Of a stretch of DNA of 64,000 nt, positions 30,040-45,337 are shown piece after piece. The position numbers were made by a program, and so were the translations under genes. The notes under the pieces are model-generated. The model was given only the letters and a program-made list of their open reading frames with translations. It was not told the DNA's origin and ran no database searches. Source of the DNA: Panulirus ornatus (taxonomy: Eukaryota; Arthropoda; Malacostraca; Decapoda; Palinuridae); contig NC_092241.1 of NCBI RefSeq assembly GCF_036320965.1, forward strand, positions 25,322,986-25,386,985, read 5' to 3'. Each line of letters begins with the position of its first letter. Within the stretch, counting starts at the first letter, position 1.

Positions 30040-30041
<2 letters not shown>
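29247..30041 (+). pseudogene. RTE-like LINE linker and first RT blocks, inverted 5' half
   Basis: From 29326 the frame reads [80 protein letters not shown] and [20 protein letters not shown]. It ends at VKSF, where the sequence passes into (TA)n and the translation becomes a meaningless Tyr-Ile run. One missing G near 29320 separates the first part of the frame. It is the partner of 28261-29246. Confidence 0.85.

Positions 30042-30099
<58 letters not shown>
30042..30099. repeat. (TA)n microsatellite
   Basis: About 28 TA units separate the inverted LINE half from the tail of the next minus-strand LINE. Confidence 0.97.

Positions 30100-33746
<3,647 letters not shown>

Positions 33747-33820
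<74 letters not shown>
33747..33820. repeat. (TA)n microsatellite
   Basis: About 37 TA units lie between the LINE tail and the second SINE-like copy. Confidence 0.97.
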
Positions 33821-33822
<2 letters not shown>

Positions 33823-34058
33823 CCCTGGGGATAGGGGAGAAAGAATACTTCCCACGTATTCCCTGCGTGTCGTAGAAGGCGACTAAAAGGGGAGGGAGCG
33901 GGGGGCTGGAAATCCTCCCCTCTCGTTTTTTTTTTAATTTTCCAAAAGAAGGAACAGAGAATTGGGCCAGGTGAGGGTATTCCCTCAATGCCCAGTCCTC
34001 TGTTCTTAACGCTACCTCGCTAATGCGGGAAATGGCGAATAGTTTGAAAGAATAAGAA

Positions 34059-34060
<2 letters not shown>
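33821..34060 (+). mobile_element. SINE-like element, copy 2
   Basis: It has the same organisation as 27793-28026: head GGGGATAGGGGAGAAAGAAT, core GTGTCGTAGAAGGCGACTAA, central T-run, then AACGCTACCTCGCTAATGCG and GGAAATGGCGAATAG, with an AATAAGAAAG tail. The stretch TACTTCCC to GGGAGCGGGG is identical in both copies. It again follows a plus-strand LINE 3' end and is flanked by (TA)n on both sides. Confidence 0.75.

Positions 34061-34124
<64 letters not shown>
34061..34124. repeat. (TA)n microsatellite
   Basis: About 32 TA units follow the SINE-like tail. Confidence 0.97.
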
Positions 34125-34126
<2 letters not shown>

Positions 34127-35855
34127 AACTATGAAGCAGATACATCAAAATTATTAATTTGCCTATCATGTATTCAAAGGTGAGGGTTATCCTTACCTGA
34201 CATCTTTTTGATGTTTTTTTTTTTTTTTTCTTTAGTGATCAGGATTTTTCAAGATAGTGAGCCTCTTTTCATTATATTTATGATTTATCCTTAGTATATC
34301 CATGATATGTTTAAAACTAGGATACTGTACATAAAGATTTATCATGTGGTTATTGAAAGTGGATAAAAACCATTTATATCACAATTTTGCCAGAACCCCA
34401 ATGTGTGCCTGCTCTTCAGTGCTCGACGGGTTTGTCTCATGCTGTTGCAGCTGTACACTGGAATCCTGCCATTCATGCCACTCAGAGAAACCCACCTGGA
34501 AATATTCATGCCAGTACATATGATGAAGTTAGTATAATACCTTTATGGTTTCACCGTGGTTGATAAAGTATTGATAGTCTCAGTTGAAAAATTATAGTTT
34601 AGCCCTTGTTTTTTGTTGCAGTGTCTAGATTCAGTTTATTATTCAGTGAGACTGCTTTAGAATTAACAGTTTTGAGCTGCTTTCTAACTAGATGAATTCT
34701 CTGTGCTTTACCATTTATCAGACAGCCAGCCAGTGCAAATCTTTTCTACATGCTCCTTCTCATGAATGTGATTTTATAACATACATTAAATAACTTCTTA
34801 ATTGCCATATTTTTTCCTTATTTCATCTATCATGTCTTAAGTACTTGCTATCCAGTCATGTACATCCTATGTCCCTGACATTTATTAAATTACCAAGTTG
34901 ACTGTATTGATATGTCTAGGATTCATCACTGGACTGCACCAGTCATACATTACTATAAAAGATCCATTGGTATCTGCAATATCAGTTTTCAGACTGTGTT
35001 AAGCACCATATGAAAACTATTAGCCCACTGCATTTGCATCATACCTCACCTAAGTCCCCAGTAGACCAGCAGATTTCATTTGACCTATGACCAGACTTAT
35101 TTAAACATGATTGTATACCCTCTCCTCAGTCTGTGGCAATGGTTTCCAAAGCAAGTGGTGTGCCTCTGTGGGTTGCAAAATACTGTTAGCTAGGGGTGAG
35201 AAGGCCTTTTGTCAGGAGAGCCCTAACTTGAATAGCAAGCAAAGAAGTTGATAATGACAGTGACCTAACAAGACTGTTTGCTCTTCAAACTTTTCTTTTG
35301 GTCTTCCATTTAATCACCCTTGCTAATTATTTTTTCAAGAAATCTTATCATCTTATAAGAATTCAAAGAAATGATGTATCATCAAACATAAAATGTATAA
35401 CATCATATCAAAAATGATGCCTAGAGAGAGAAAATGCAAATCAAGTTGCTGTAAGGAGCTGATGATAACACTTAAGTAACTGGTAAGGAGAAATGTAGTA
35501 CTTGCCCTTACCTAAAATAATGATTAATGTGAAGGAGGGGGGCTTAACAAGAACTTTGCTAAGTTAGTTTAGAAGCTACTGGTGTATACAGAAATTTTTA
35601 TTTGCTAACCACAAAAATTTTCCAGTACATTGTGTATGTACACCAGACTGGACCAGACTATTATCCAAAATTTCACATTTCCAAAGCCACCATGATTTTT
35701 ACATCCCTTCCTTTATCTGCACCAATAAGTTGTGAAAGACAGATATTTCATTGAAAAATACTAAACAATATTTACATAAGCATTATGTACATTACTGTCT
35801 CTCATGTTTTCTTTCTAGTGGTGATTGTGAAGTGAAGGTTCTGCAGATATGTGCA
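34125..35855. other. unassigned sequence, mostly AT-rich
   Basis: Apart from the candidate exon at 34394-34527, I see no coding motif, RNA gene or repeat structure. It is the longest stretch without an identifiable transposable element, so it is the best place for host intron or intergenic DNA. Confidence 0.4.
34394..34527 (+). other. weak candidate host exon
   Basis: A segment of 134 bases has visibly higher GC than its flanks and is open in two frames. It is preceded by TTTTGCCAG (possible 3' splice site) and followed by GTTAGT (possible 5' splice site). One frame reads GLSHAVAAVHWNPAIHATQR and then NPPGNIHASTYDE. I do not recognise a family. With no second exon or conserved domain it remains a guess. 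Confidence 0.2.
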
Positions 35856-35859
35856 TAAG

Positions 35860-36640
35860 TGTGGAGGTTATATGTCTGGTGCAGCAGGTGTTAGGGACTG
35901 TGTTTGTTCTCTTCCAGAAGGGAATTTTGAATTTATAGGTGTCCATCTCTTGAGTCCTGCAGACAGCCCCTTTCATCATCTTCAGATCCAGGAGTCTCTC
36001 CTTGGCATACATATATATCATTTAATACATAATTCACTAATGCACGCTTTCCATTTTTTGTACTCACCCAATTATGTCTGTTTCCTCTTTTTAACCAGGT
36101 AGTCCCAGTCACCATTCCTTTTTCAGCACACCTTTCCATAAGCTGTTTACCAATATGTTCATTGGGTATCCATAACTGGATACCCCATGCCATCAATTAT
36201 ACCCTTATCTGACATATTACCCATTGTGGCCTTCAAATCCCCCATCACTAATACTCAGTCCCTTGCATTAATACTTCCAATGTATTTATTCAATTATTCC
36301 TCCCCCCAAAATTGTCTTTCTTCCTTTCTCCTTTCATTTACAGGGACATAAGCACTGATCCCAGCTTTTGTAATCCAGTTTCATGTTTACTAATATCAGT
36401 GTGGACCTCATTTCTGTACAGTCTTACCCATGTCCTCACAACTCCTTCAGCATCAGTGTTACCCTTTCCTAAGCTCTCATCCTCACACAAACTATTTTAA
36501 TCCTTTCTCCTTTAGCTTTGTGTCATTGAGAGCTAGAACATCCAGGTTCCTCTCCTTAAATATACTACCAATCTCTCCCTTCTTTTCTTTTTGATTATAT
36601 CCACACGTATGCAGATGCCCCATCCTGAGCCTTCAGGGAG
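35860..36640 (-). pseudogene. RTE-like LINE endonuclease domain, old copy
   Basis: Minus-strand reading gives EIGSIFKERNLDVLALNDTK near the 5' side, SAYVPVNERR, VLVMGDLKATMGNMSDKGII, CAEKGMVTGTTWLKRGN, and KRALVNYVLNDIYV. These correspond to the endonuclease blocks of the intact LINE (GAYAPGHEKK, VMGDLNAKV, CAEKGLMIGNTWFKKRD, RALLDYVLIDRRV), and also include the N-terminal part missing there. Stops and shifts abound. No reverse-transcriptase part follows, so the 3' portion has been lost. It may be from a sister subfamily. Confidence 0.7.
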
Positions 36641-36679
36641 GATAACTCATTGCATGGATCCTTTTATTTTAACTTACAG

Positions 36680-36800
36680 AAATTAATATACAAAGAAGGG
36701 AGGGTTTCCAACCCCCACTCTTGCCCCCTTTAGTTGCTCTATACAATGCACAGGGAATACATGAGAAGCATTCTTTCTCCCCTACCCTCAGAGATGTACG
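36680..36800 (-). mobile_element. SINE-like head, decayed copy
   Basis: On the minus strand the segment reads GGGTAGGGGAGAAAGAATGC, then TGTATTCCCTGTGCATTGTA and GAGCAACTAAAGGGGGC. This aligns with the SINE head and core (GGGATAGGGGAGAAAGAATA and CGTGTCGTAGAAGGCGACTA) with scattered substitutions. It is older than copies 1 and 2, and the 3' half is not recognisable. Confidence 0.65.
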
Positions 36801-37029
36801 TACCGTATATATTTTTCATTTATTATTACACTAGAACAATTTCTGTAGGTCGTGGCATTACCTGCTATCTCTCTTAAGAGGTGCTTGCAAGCCAATGCTG
36901 AACTACTTCCAGTAGCAGGGAGATGTGAAGATTTTTGGAGTGAGAAGTTCTTTGACAAGACTTTCTTCCTAATGATACAACCTTTTCAAAGATAAGTTTT
37001 CTCTTACGGTGTAACCTTGAGCAGACAGA

Positions 37030-38600
37030 GTCCAGTGACACCAAAGAAGGTGGTGAGAGATTTGTATAAGATGAAATTTGGCGAGTTGGTTGGCGTGGAA
37101 GGTATTGCAGTTGAATTTCTTAAGGAAGGGGGTTAAGTGTGTTGTTGATTGGTTAGTTAGGATTTACATTAGATTTGTGTGGTGGTGTTAGTGGTGGCAT
37201 GTGCAGAGTATCAGATTAGGGAGGAAAAAATGTGGTTTCAGGAGTGGTAGGGGATGTACTGATCATGTGTTTGCCTTGAAGAATGTGCTTGAAATGCTTA
37301 GAGAAACAGATGGATTTGTACGAGACATTTTCTGGATCCAGAGAAAGCATATGATAGGGTTGATAGAAATGCCTGTGGAAAGTGTTGTGAATATACAGTA
37401 TAAGAGGAATGCTATAGGAAGTAGTGAGGATTTTTTCATCAAGAGAGTAATTCATATATGTGATTAGATAGAGAGCAGGATGAGTGGTTCCAGATCAAGG
37501 TGGATCTGCAGCACAGGTGGATGTTGTCACCATGGCTCTTTAATCTGTTTATGGATTGAGTGGTAATGGAGGAAATTGTAAGAATCTTGGAGATAGGGGC
37601 AAGTATGCAGTCTGTTGAGGGTGGGAATGCCTGGGAGGTGTCAATTACTGTTTGCATATGATACAATACTGGTAGCAGATTTAATTGAGAGACTGCAGCA
37701 GTTGGTGTCTGGGTTGGGAAGAGTGTATGAAAGGAGAAAGTTGAGAATGAATGTGAATAAAAACAGCTATTGGGTTAAGCAGTGCAGAGACATGTTAGAT
37801 GGGGTGCAAACTTGAATGGAGAAAAGTTGAAGGAAGTAGAATGTTTCACATACCTGGAAGTGGACATGGCAGTGAATGGAGCTATGGGAGCTTAGAGGAT
37901 GAAGGTCCAGAGAGCATTGACGAATGTGTAGAAAGAGATGTCACACTTTGGGAGGGTGAATGTATAGTAGTTTGGACAGTGTTTTATGCATGTGAGGTAC
38001 GGTCAGTGGATGAGAATGTATGGAAGAAGGTGAATGCATTGGAAATGAAATGTTTGAGGACAATATGTTGTGTGAGGAGAGTTGAACAAATAAAGAATGT
38101 AGGGTAAGAGAGATTTGAGTTGTGATAATGATAAGAGTATGATCGAGAAAGCTGAAAGGTTGTGCAGAAATGGTTTGGAAATATGTTTAGAATGAGTGAG
38201 GAGAGGTTGACAAAGAATATAAATGCATTAGAAATGGAAGAACAGGGAGAAGGGGGAAACAAGATGGGAGATGGAAAGATAGAGTGAATAAACTTTTGAA
38301 TGCTTGGAGTCTGTACTTGCTGGGAGGTAAAAGGTGTGCATAGGATACAGTGAATTGAAGTGATGTGGTATGCATTGAGTGACATGCTGTCAGTAGACTA
38401 AACCAAGGCATATGAAGTAGGAAGGAATACCACAGAAAAGTTTGTGGGGCTTGGTTTTGGATGGAAGGCTGTGGTTTTGGTGCATTACACATGACAGCTA
38501 GAGAGTGGATATGAGCAAATGACACCATTTGTTTGTCCGCTTCTGGCACTACCTCACTAATGTAGGAAACAGCAGTTAAGTAAAAATAATAAGTAAATTA
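37030..38600 (+). pseudogene. RTE-like LINE, old copy, RT to 3' end
   Basis: The copy starts near GGAAGGTATTGCAGTTGAATT and shows [47 protein letters not shown] and a 3' UTR with GCATATGAAG, GGTGCATTACACATGACAGC and a terminal GGCACTACCTCACTAATGTAG and GGAAACAGC tail. It aligns throughout with the intact LINE but has many stops, indels and missing blocks. Its 3' UTR lacks the middle stretch present in the long form, and is different again from the short form. Confidence 0.8.
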
Positions 38601-38639
38601 GTATTTTTTTCATGCTTGATCACTGTTAACTGCATTAGC

Positions 38640-39656
38640 AAAGTAGTGCCAGGAGCATACAAAGAAGGGCCACAACTGCTCACATCCATTCTCTAGCTGT
38701 TACATGCATTGAATTGAAACTACAGCTCCCAATCCACAGCCAGGCCATACAGACCTTTCCACAATCTAATTTGACATTCACATGTGCTGTTTCAGTCCAT
38801 TGATAGCACATATATAACACATCATTCCAATTCCCTCTATCCCATGCATGCTTTTCACCTTCCTGCATGTTCACACTTTGATTGCTTAAAACTTTTTCGC
38901 TCCATCCTTCACCTTCAATTTGGTCTCGTCCTTGTTCTGCCACTTCTGACACATACATCCTCATTGTCAACTTTTTCTTATTCATTCTCTCCATATGTCC
39001 AAATCATATCAGCACACCTTCTTCAGCTCTCTCACCCACAGTCTTTTTGTTATCACACCTCTCTTTTACTCATTCATTACTTACTCAATCAAACCATCCC
39101 ACACTGCAAATTGTCCTCAAGCACTTTATTCCAACACATCCGCCCTCCTCAGCACAGTCTTATCTATAGCCCATTCCTTGCATCCATATCATATTGATGA
39201 GACTGCTATGACTTCAAAGTTACCCATTTTTGCTCCTCCAGATAATGGCCTCTCTTGCCACACATTCTTCAGAACATTTGCCCCTTTACTCACCCTATGA
39301 CTCTCATCCTTTACCATGATTCCATTTGCTACCTGTTCTCTTACAAGTATCTGAAGCATTTCACTTCCTCCAATTGCTCTCCAGTCAGAATCATAATCCA
39401 TCTAAACCTGTCCCTTAACCCTGCCAAACCTAATAATCTTGCTTTTATTCTCATTTACTCTCAGCTTTCTCCTTTCAAACACTCTTCTAAACTCAGTCAC
39501 TATCTTCTGCGGTATCTCACTCAAATCAGTTACCAGTGCTGTATCATCAGCAAACAACAACTGAGTCATTTCTTAGGCTCCCTTCATCCCTTACAGAGTG
39601 CATACTTACCCTTCTTTCCAAGATTCATGCATTTGCCTCCCTCACCACCCCCATCC
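38640..39656 (-). pseudogene. RTE-like LINE, old inverted copy, RT to 3' UTR
   Basis: Minus-strand reading from 39656 (LFMDG-like, GGATGGGGGTGGTGAGG) gives an S-F-A-D-D-like block near 39540, NESKI-like residues near 39440, LKNVWQERPLSGGAKMGNFE near 39220, and MERMNKKKLTMRMYVSEV near 38990. The 3' UTR reaches about 38640. It is 5'-truncated, with many stops. Confidence 0.75.
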
Positions 39657-39674
39657 ATTAATACTATATTCATT

Positions 39675-40440
39675 ATCAGAGAGGGCAAAAATGAATATGT
39701 TTAAATGTATAGTATTCCCAACGATGTTGTATGGATCATGGGCTGTAGATGAGAATGTGCACAGGAGGGCAATATGTTGGAAATTAAATGTTTGAGGACA
39801 ATATGTGGTGAGAGATAGTTTCATTGAGTAGATAAGAGAAGGGTATGAGAGAAATATAGTAATAAGAGGAGTGTGGATGAGAGTTGAAGAGGATGTACCA
39901 AAATGGTTTAGACATGTGAAACAAATGAGTAAGGAGAGGTTGAGTGAGAGGATCTGTGTGTCAGAAGTGGAGAAGACCAGGACAAGGAGGAAATCAAAGT
40001 GTAGGTGGAAGGATGAGGTGAAAAAGATTTTGGGTGGTCAGGGCCCGAGCATGCCTCAAAATGAATGGCATATGGTTTATAGAGCTGAAGAGGATGTTCT
40101 GAAATGGTTTGTACATATGGAGAGACTGAGTGAGGAGAGGTTGAAAAAGAGGATATATTGTCAGAAGTGGAGGGGACAAGGAGCAGGGGAAGACTAGATT
40201 GGTGAAGGAAAGATGGAATGAAAGAGATTCTGAGTGGTCAGAATCTGAACATGCAGGAAGGTGAAAGGTGTGCTTGGAATAGAGCAAAGTAGAGCGATGT
40301 TGTACACAGGAGTGATGTGCTGTCAGTGGACTGAACCAGGGCATATGATGCAGCATGTTGAAACCATGGAAAAGTCCATGGGGCCTGGTTTTGGATAGGG
40401 GGTTGTGGTTTAGATGGATGTGCATGAATGCAGCCTCTCT
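39675..40440 (+). pseudogene. RTE-like LINE C-terminal fragment with internal duplication
   Basis: It begins at AGAGGGCAAAAATGAATATG (K-M-x-M-F) and reads VFPTMLYGSWAVDENVHRR, then EEDVPKWFRHVKQMSKERLS, CRWKDEVKKILGGQGPSMP, and again EEDVLKWFVHMERLSEERLK. The second EEDVxKWF block starts 201 bases after the first, so the C-terminal module is tandemly duplicated. The 3' UTR follows to about 40440. Frames are broken by stops. Confidence 0.75.
39886..40290. repeat. 201-bp tandem duplication within LINE C-terminus
   Basis: GAAGAGGATG at 39886 recurs at 40087. The following KWF, RLSER/RLKKR and GGTCAGGGCCCGAGCATGC / GGTCAGAATCTGAACATGC blocks also recur with this spacing. The copies have diverged clearly. 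Confidence 0.75.
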
Positions 40441-40499
40441 TCATCTTTTCTAGGTATTACCATGCTTACTTGGGAAATGTCAGACAGGTATGAAAAAAA

Positions 40500-40690
40500 A
40501 ATATTTTCATACTCGTCCATCATTTCCCATGTCAGCAAGGTAGCACCAGGAATAGGTGGAGAAGAGCCGCTTTTGTTCATATCCATTCTCTATCTGTTAT
40601 GTGCCTTGCAACAAAACCACATCTTGCTATCCATAACCAAGCCCCAAAGACCTTTTCATGATTTCCTCCACAGTTATGGGATTAGAGATG
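40500..40690 (-). mobile_element. RTE-like LINE 3' UTR fragment
   Basis: On the minus strand it shows the ATGGATATGAACAAAAGCGGC and GGTGCTACCTTGCTGACATG blocks of the long 3' UTR, in decayed form. No coding part remains. Confidence 0.6.
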
Positions 40691-41735
40691 AATGCCAGAA
40701 GCCCACATGGTTGAGGCAACAACAACAACAACAACAAAAAAGACAGCAATGGGGCCTGAGAGGGGTATGTAACAAATGTTGCAATGCTCCCCACTGCTCT
40801 GCCACCACTATCCCTGCTGAAATCCGGGCAGTACCTCCCAGATCTTTGGTTCCCTACCACTCACAACTACTGCTACATAATAGCAGCAGTATGTGCCACC
40901 TAGTATATAGTTTTTGGCCTTATGTATGGTGTGAACATCTTGCTGAATATTTTTGTATCCAGACATTTAATGCAATTTTGATATTTGCTGGAGGACAGTT
41001 TGTCTTCTTAACTACTCTCCTAAAGTGGGACTCTAGTGTCAAGTGTACAATACTGTGGCTATCCTTTGCTCTATAAACAAATGATCATACAATTCCATGC
41101 CTGTCTTAGAGTTAATGAAAAAGACCTCCATTGTTATGGCCAAAGCCCTTTTTCTCCACACCTCTCATTTTCAAATGAGTATGCATTTTCTGGACAGATG
41201 CCCTATGATGGAAGCATACGCAGTGTTATCAGAAATGTCTGTAAGGGATAAGGATTTTATTTGAATCCTTTCCTTAGGGGTGATATTCCAGGTGGATCCC
41301 TGCTACCAGAACCAGTTTGTTACTACTGATGTATGCATCTCCAGTTTAGAAGTAGGGCAGTTGCAACTGAAGCTTTGGCCATGGATTGAAATAGTTGTAA
41401 AAATATTTACCTTTTTCCCCAGTATGTCTTCTGGGAAAAATTCTTCTAGGATTAGTTGGTTTTTGGGATCTAGTAATGCAGGTAGCCTCAAAGTGGGACT
41501 TATAACCTTGATGTTGAAGAATCCTTCTGCTATGCCTTACTTCTTGGTGTAGTGGGGAAGAAGGCTAGCACAGAATCCCTGCCATCCCCAAGTCCAATTT
41601 TTTGTAGTCATGTGCAGCATATAGTATTTTTCATAGGTGTGATCATGGACATTTGGAAATCTTGGTAGTAGAAGACAAAAAAATAAATGTATATTATTCC
41701 GAGCATATTTTGGCTCTGAAATATTGTTTTTAGAG
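40691..41735. other. unassigned sequence
   Basis: A short (CAA)n run lies at 40719-40737. The open frames here (40414-41076, 41280-41552) show no family motif and their starts overlap LINE remains. I see nothing else. Confidence 0.4.
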
Positions 41736-43440
41736 TACTCCCTAGTGGTATTGCAGTGGAATTTATTAAAAAAAAAAAGGGGTGACTGTGTTGTTGATTG
41801 GTTGCTAAGGATATTCAGTGTATGTATGGGCCATGGTAAAGTGCCTGAGGATTGGCAGAATGCAAGCATAGTGCCATTGTACAAAGCAAAGGGGATAAGG
41901 GTGAGTGTTTCAAACTACAGAGGCATATTTTTGTTGAGTATTCATGGGAAATTATATGGGAGGGTACTGATTGAAAGGGTGAATTCATGTACAGAGCATC
42001 AGATTGGGTAAGAGCAGTGTGGTTTCCAAAGTGGTAGAGGATGTTTAGATCAGGTGTTTGCTTTGAAGAATGTATGTGAGAAATACTTAGAAAGAAAATG
42101 GATTTGTATGTAGCATTTATGGATTTGGAGAAGGCATATTATAGGGTTGATAGAGACGCTTTGTGGAATGTTTTAAGAGTATATGGTTGAGAGGTAAGTT
42201 GCCAGAAGCAGTGGAAAGTTTTTACCAAGGATGTACGTACAGGAAGAGAGGAGAGTGGATGGTTCCCGGTGAATGTCAGTCTGTGGCAGGGGTGTGTGTT
42301 GTCCCCATGGTTGTTTAATTTGTTTATGGATGGGGTATTTAGGAGGTAAATGCAAGAGTTTTGGAAAGAGGGGCAAGTATGCAGTCTGTTGGGGATGAGA
42401 GGGCTTGGGAAGTGGGTCACTTGTTGTTCACCGATGATACAGTTCAAGTGGCTGATTCGTGTGAGAAACTGCTGAGGTTGGTGACCGAGTTTGGAAAAGT
42501 GTGTGAAAGGAGAAAGTTGAGTGTAAATGTGAATAAGAGTAAGGTTATTAGGTTCAGTAGGGTTGAGGGACAAATTAATTGGGATATAAGTTTGAATGGA
42601 GAAAAATTGGAGGGAGTGAAGTGTTTTAGATATATGGGAGTAGACTTAGCAGCAGATAGATCCATGGAAGCAGAAGTAAGTCGCAGGGTGGGGGAGGGGG
42701 CAAAGGTTCTGGGAGTGATGAAGAATGTGTGGAAGGAGAGAATGTTATCTCAGAGAGCAAAAATGGGTATGTTTGAAGGAATAATAGTTTCAACAATGTT
42801 GTATAGTTGCGAGGCATGGGCTATAGATAGAGATGTACAGAGGAGGGTGGATGTGTTGGAAATGAAATGTTTGAGGACAATATGTAGTGTGAGGTGGTTT
42901 GATTGAGTAAGTAGTGTAAGGGTAAGAGGGATGTGTTGAAGTAAAAAGAGTTAGGTTGAGAGAGCAGAAGAGGGTGTGTTGAAATGGTTTGGACATACGG
43001 AGAAAATGAGTGAGAAAAGATTGACAAAGAGGATATATGTGTCAGTGGTGGAGGGAAGAAGAAGCAGGAGACCAAATTGGAGGGGGAATGATGGAGTGAA
43101 AAAGATTTTAAGTGATCGGGGCCTGAACATACAGGAGAATGATTGACGTGCAAGGAAAAGAGTGATTTGCAATGATGTGGTATACTGGAGTCAACTTGGT
43201 ATCAGTGGACTGAATCAAGGCATGTGAAGCATCTGGGGTAAACCTTGGAGAGGTATGTGGGTCCTGGATGTGGATAGGGAGCTGTGGTTTCGGTGCATTA
43301 CACATGACAACTAGAGTCTGTATTCCTGGTGCTGCCTTGTTGACGCAGGGGATAGCGATGCTCTTTTCCTGTTGGGCAGGGTAGCATCATGAATTATGAA
43401 TATGTACATGTGTATGTATGTAATGTCTGCATATGTGTAT
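41736..43440 (+). pseudogene. RTE-like LINE, moderately old copy, RT to 3' UTR
   Basis: It starts at GGTATTGCAGTGGAATTTAT and reads [37 protein letters not shown], a damaged [28 protein letters not shown], then from 42361 [73 protein letters not shown] and CSVRWFD, with a stop at 42904. C-terminal blocks and 3' UTR continue to about 43440. F-T-D-D replaces F-A-D-D. The 3' UTR again lacks the middle block. Confidence 0.8.
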
Positions 43441-43460
43441 TTATATATATGTTTTTTATC

Positions 43461-43608
43461 CATTTTTATTATACTTTGTCGTGCTGTATCCCATGTTAGC
43501 AAGATAGCACAAGGAAAAAGATGAAAAAATGGCCCAACCCACCCACATACACATGTATAAACATACACGCCCACATATGCACATATACATATCTGTACAT
43601 TTCAACAT
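43461..43608 (-). mobile_element. RTE-like LINE 3' tail fragment
   Basis: The minus-strand terminal hairpin, seen as TTTGTCGTGCTGTATCCCATG on the plus strand, is followed by the CCCAACCCACCCACATACAC block and CATTTCAACATT. It is cut at about 43608 where the next LINE tail (TTTATTTATAATACTTTGTCG) begins. Confidence 0.75.
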
Positions 43609-43620
43609 TATATATTTATT

Positions 43621-45337
43621 TATAATACTTTGTCGCTGTCTCCCACGTTAGCGAGGTAGCGCATGGAAACAGACGAAAGAATGACTCAGCCCACCCACAT
43701 ACACATGTATATACATACACATCCACACACGCACATATACATACCTATACATCTCAACGTATACGTATATGTATACACACACAGACATATACATATATAC
43801 ACATGTACATAATTCATACTGACTGCTCTTATTCATTCCTGTTGCCACCCCGCCACACATGAAATGACAACCCCCTCCCCCTGCATATGCACGAGGTAGC
43901 GCTAGGAAAAGACAACAAAGGCCACATTCATTCACACTCATTCTCTAGCTGTCATGTATAATGCACCAAAACCACAGCTCCCTTTCCACATCCCGGCCCC
44001 ACAAAACTTTCCATGGTTTACCCCAGGTGCTTCACATGCCCTGGTTCAATCCATTGACAGCACGTCAACCCTGGTATACCACATCGTTCCAATTCACTCT
44101 ATTCCTTCCACGCCTTTCACCCTCCTGCATGTCCAGACCCTGATCACTCAGAATCTTTTTCACTCCATCTTTCAACATCCAATTTGGTCTCCCACTTCTA
44201 GTCGTTCCCTCCACCTCTGACACATATATCCTCTATGTCAATCTTTCCTCACTCATTCTCTCTATGTGACCAAACCATTTCAAAGCACCCTCTTCTGCTA
44301 TCTCAACCACACTCTTTTTATTACCACACATCTCTCTTACCCTTTCATTACTTACTCGATCAAACCACCTCACACCACATAATGTCCTCAAACATCTCAT
44401 TTCCAGCACATCCACCCTCCTCCGCACAACTCTATCTATAGCCCACGCCTCACAACCATATAACATTGGTTGAAACCACTGTTCCTTCAAACATACCCAT
44501 TTTTGCTTTCCAAGATAACGTTCTTGACTTCCACACATTTTTCAATGCTCTCAGAACTTTTGCCCCCTCCCCCACCCTATGATTCACTTCCGCTTTCATG
44601 GTTCTATCCGCTGCCAAATCCACTCCCAGATATTTAAAACACTTCACTTTCTCCAGTTTTTCTCCATTCAAACTTACCTCCCAATTGACTTGACCCTCAA
44701 CCCTACTGTACCTAATAACCTTGCTCTTATTCACATTTACTCTTAACTTTCTTCTTTCCTACACTTTACCAAACTCAGTCACCAGCTTCTGCAGTTTCTC
44801 ACCCGAATCAGCCACCAGCGCTGTATCATCAGCGAACAACAACTGACTCACTTCCCAAGCTCTCTCATCCACAACAGACTGCATACTTGCCCCTCTTTCC
44901 AAAACTCTTGCATTCACCTCCCTAACAACCCCATCCATAAACAAATTAAACAACCATGGAGACATCACACACCCCTGCTGCAAACCAACATTCACTGAGA
45001 ACCAGTCACTTTCCTCTCTTCCTACTTGTACACATGCCTTACATCCTTGATAAAAACTTTTTACTGCTTCTAACAACTTGCCTCCCACACCATATATTCT
45101 TGATACCTTCCACAAAGCATCTCTGTCAACTCTATCATATGCCTTCTCCAGATCTATAAATGCTACATACAAATCCATTTGCTTTTCTAGGTACTTCTCA
45201 CATACCTTGTTCAAAGCAAACACCTGATCCACACATCCTCTACCACTTCTGAAACCACACTGCTCTTCCCCAATCTGATTCTCTGTACATGCCTTCACCC
45301 TCTCAATCAATACCCTCCCATATAATTTCCCAGGAAT
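43621..45337 (-). pseudogene. RTE-like LINE, long-UTR copy, 5'-truncated
   Basis: Read on the minus strand from 45337 (GATATTCCTGGGAAATTATA), a 200-residue frame gives [60 protein letters not shown] and [18 protein letters not shown]. Frameshifts near 44755 and 44460 separate later parts ([44 protein letters not shown]). The long 3' UTR and hairpin follow to 43621. At its 5' end it is joined directly to the C-terminal region of another minus-strand LINE (45341), with no spacer. Confidence 0.85.

Larger units (their letters stand above)
28060..30041 (-). mobile_element. RTE-like LINE with 5' inversion (twin-priming structure)
   Basis: Read on the minus strand, the 3' half (29246 to 28076) goes from CGAGGATGTAAGGC through the reverse transcriptase and C-terminus to the short 3' UTR, hairpin and poly(A), seen as T-run 28060-28075. 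The 5' half (29247-30041) is inverted to the plus strand. It covers the linker to GTTTTTTCTATCGAG and ends exactly at the LINE position where the 3' half begins. This inverted 5' piece joined to a sense 3' piece is the classic product of twin priming during LINE insertion. Both outer flanks are (TA)n. Confidence 0.9.

Noticed and set aside
41280..41552. Short open frames as host exons
   Set aside because: There is no splice-site pair, no motif and no conservation argument; lengths are within chance expectation.
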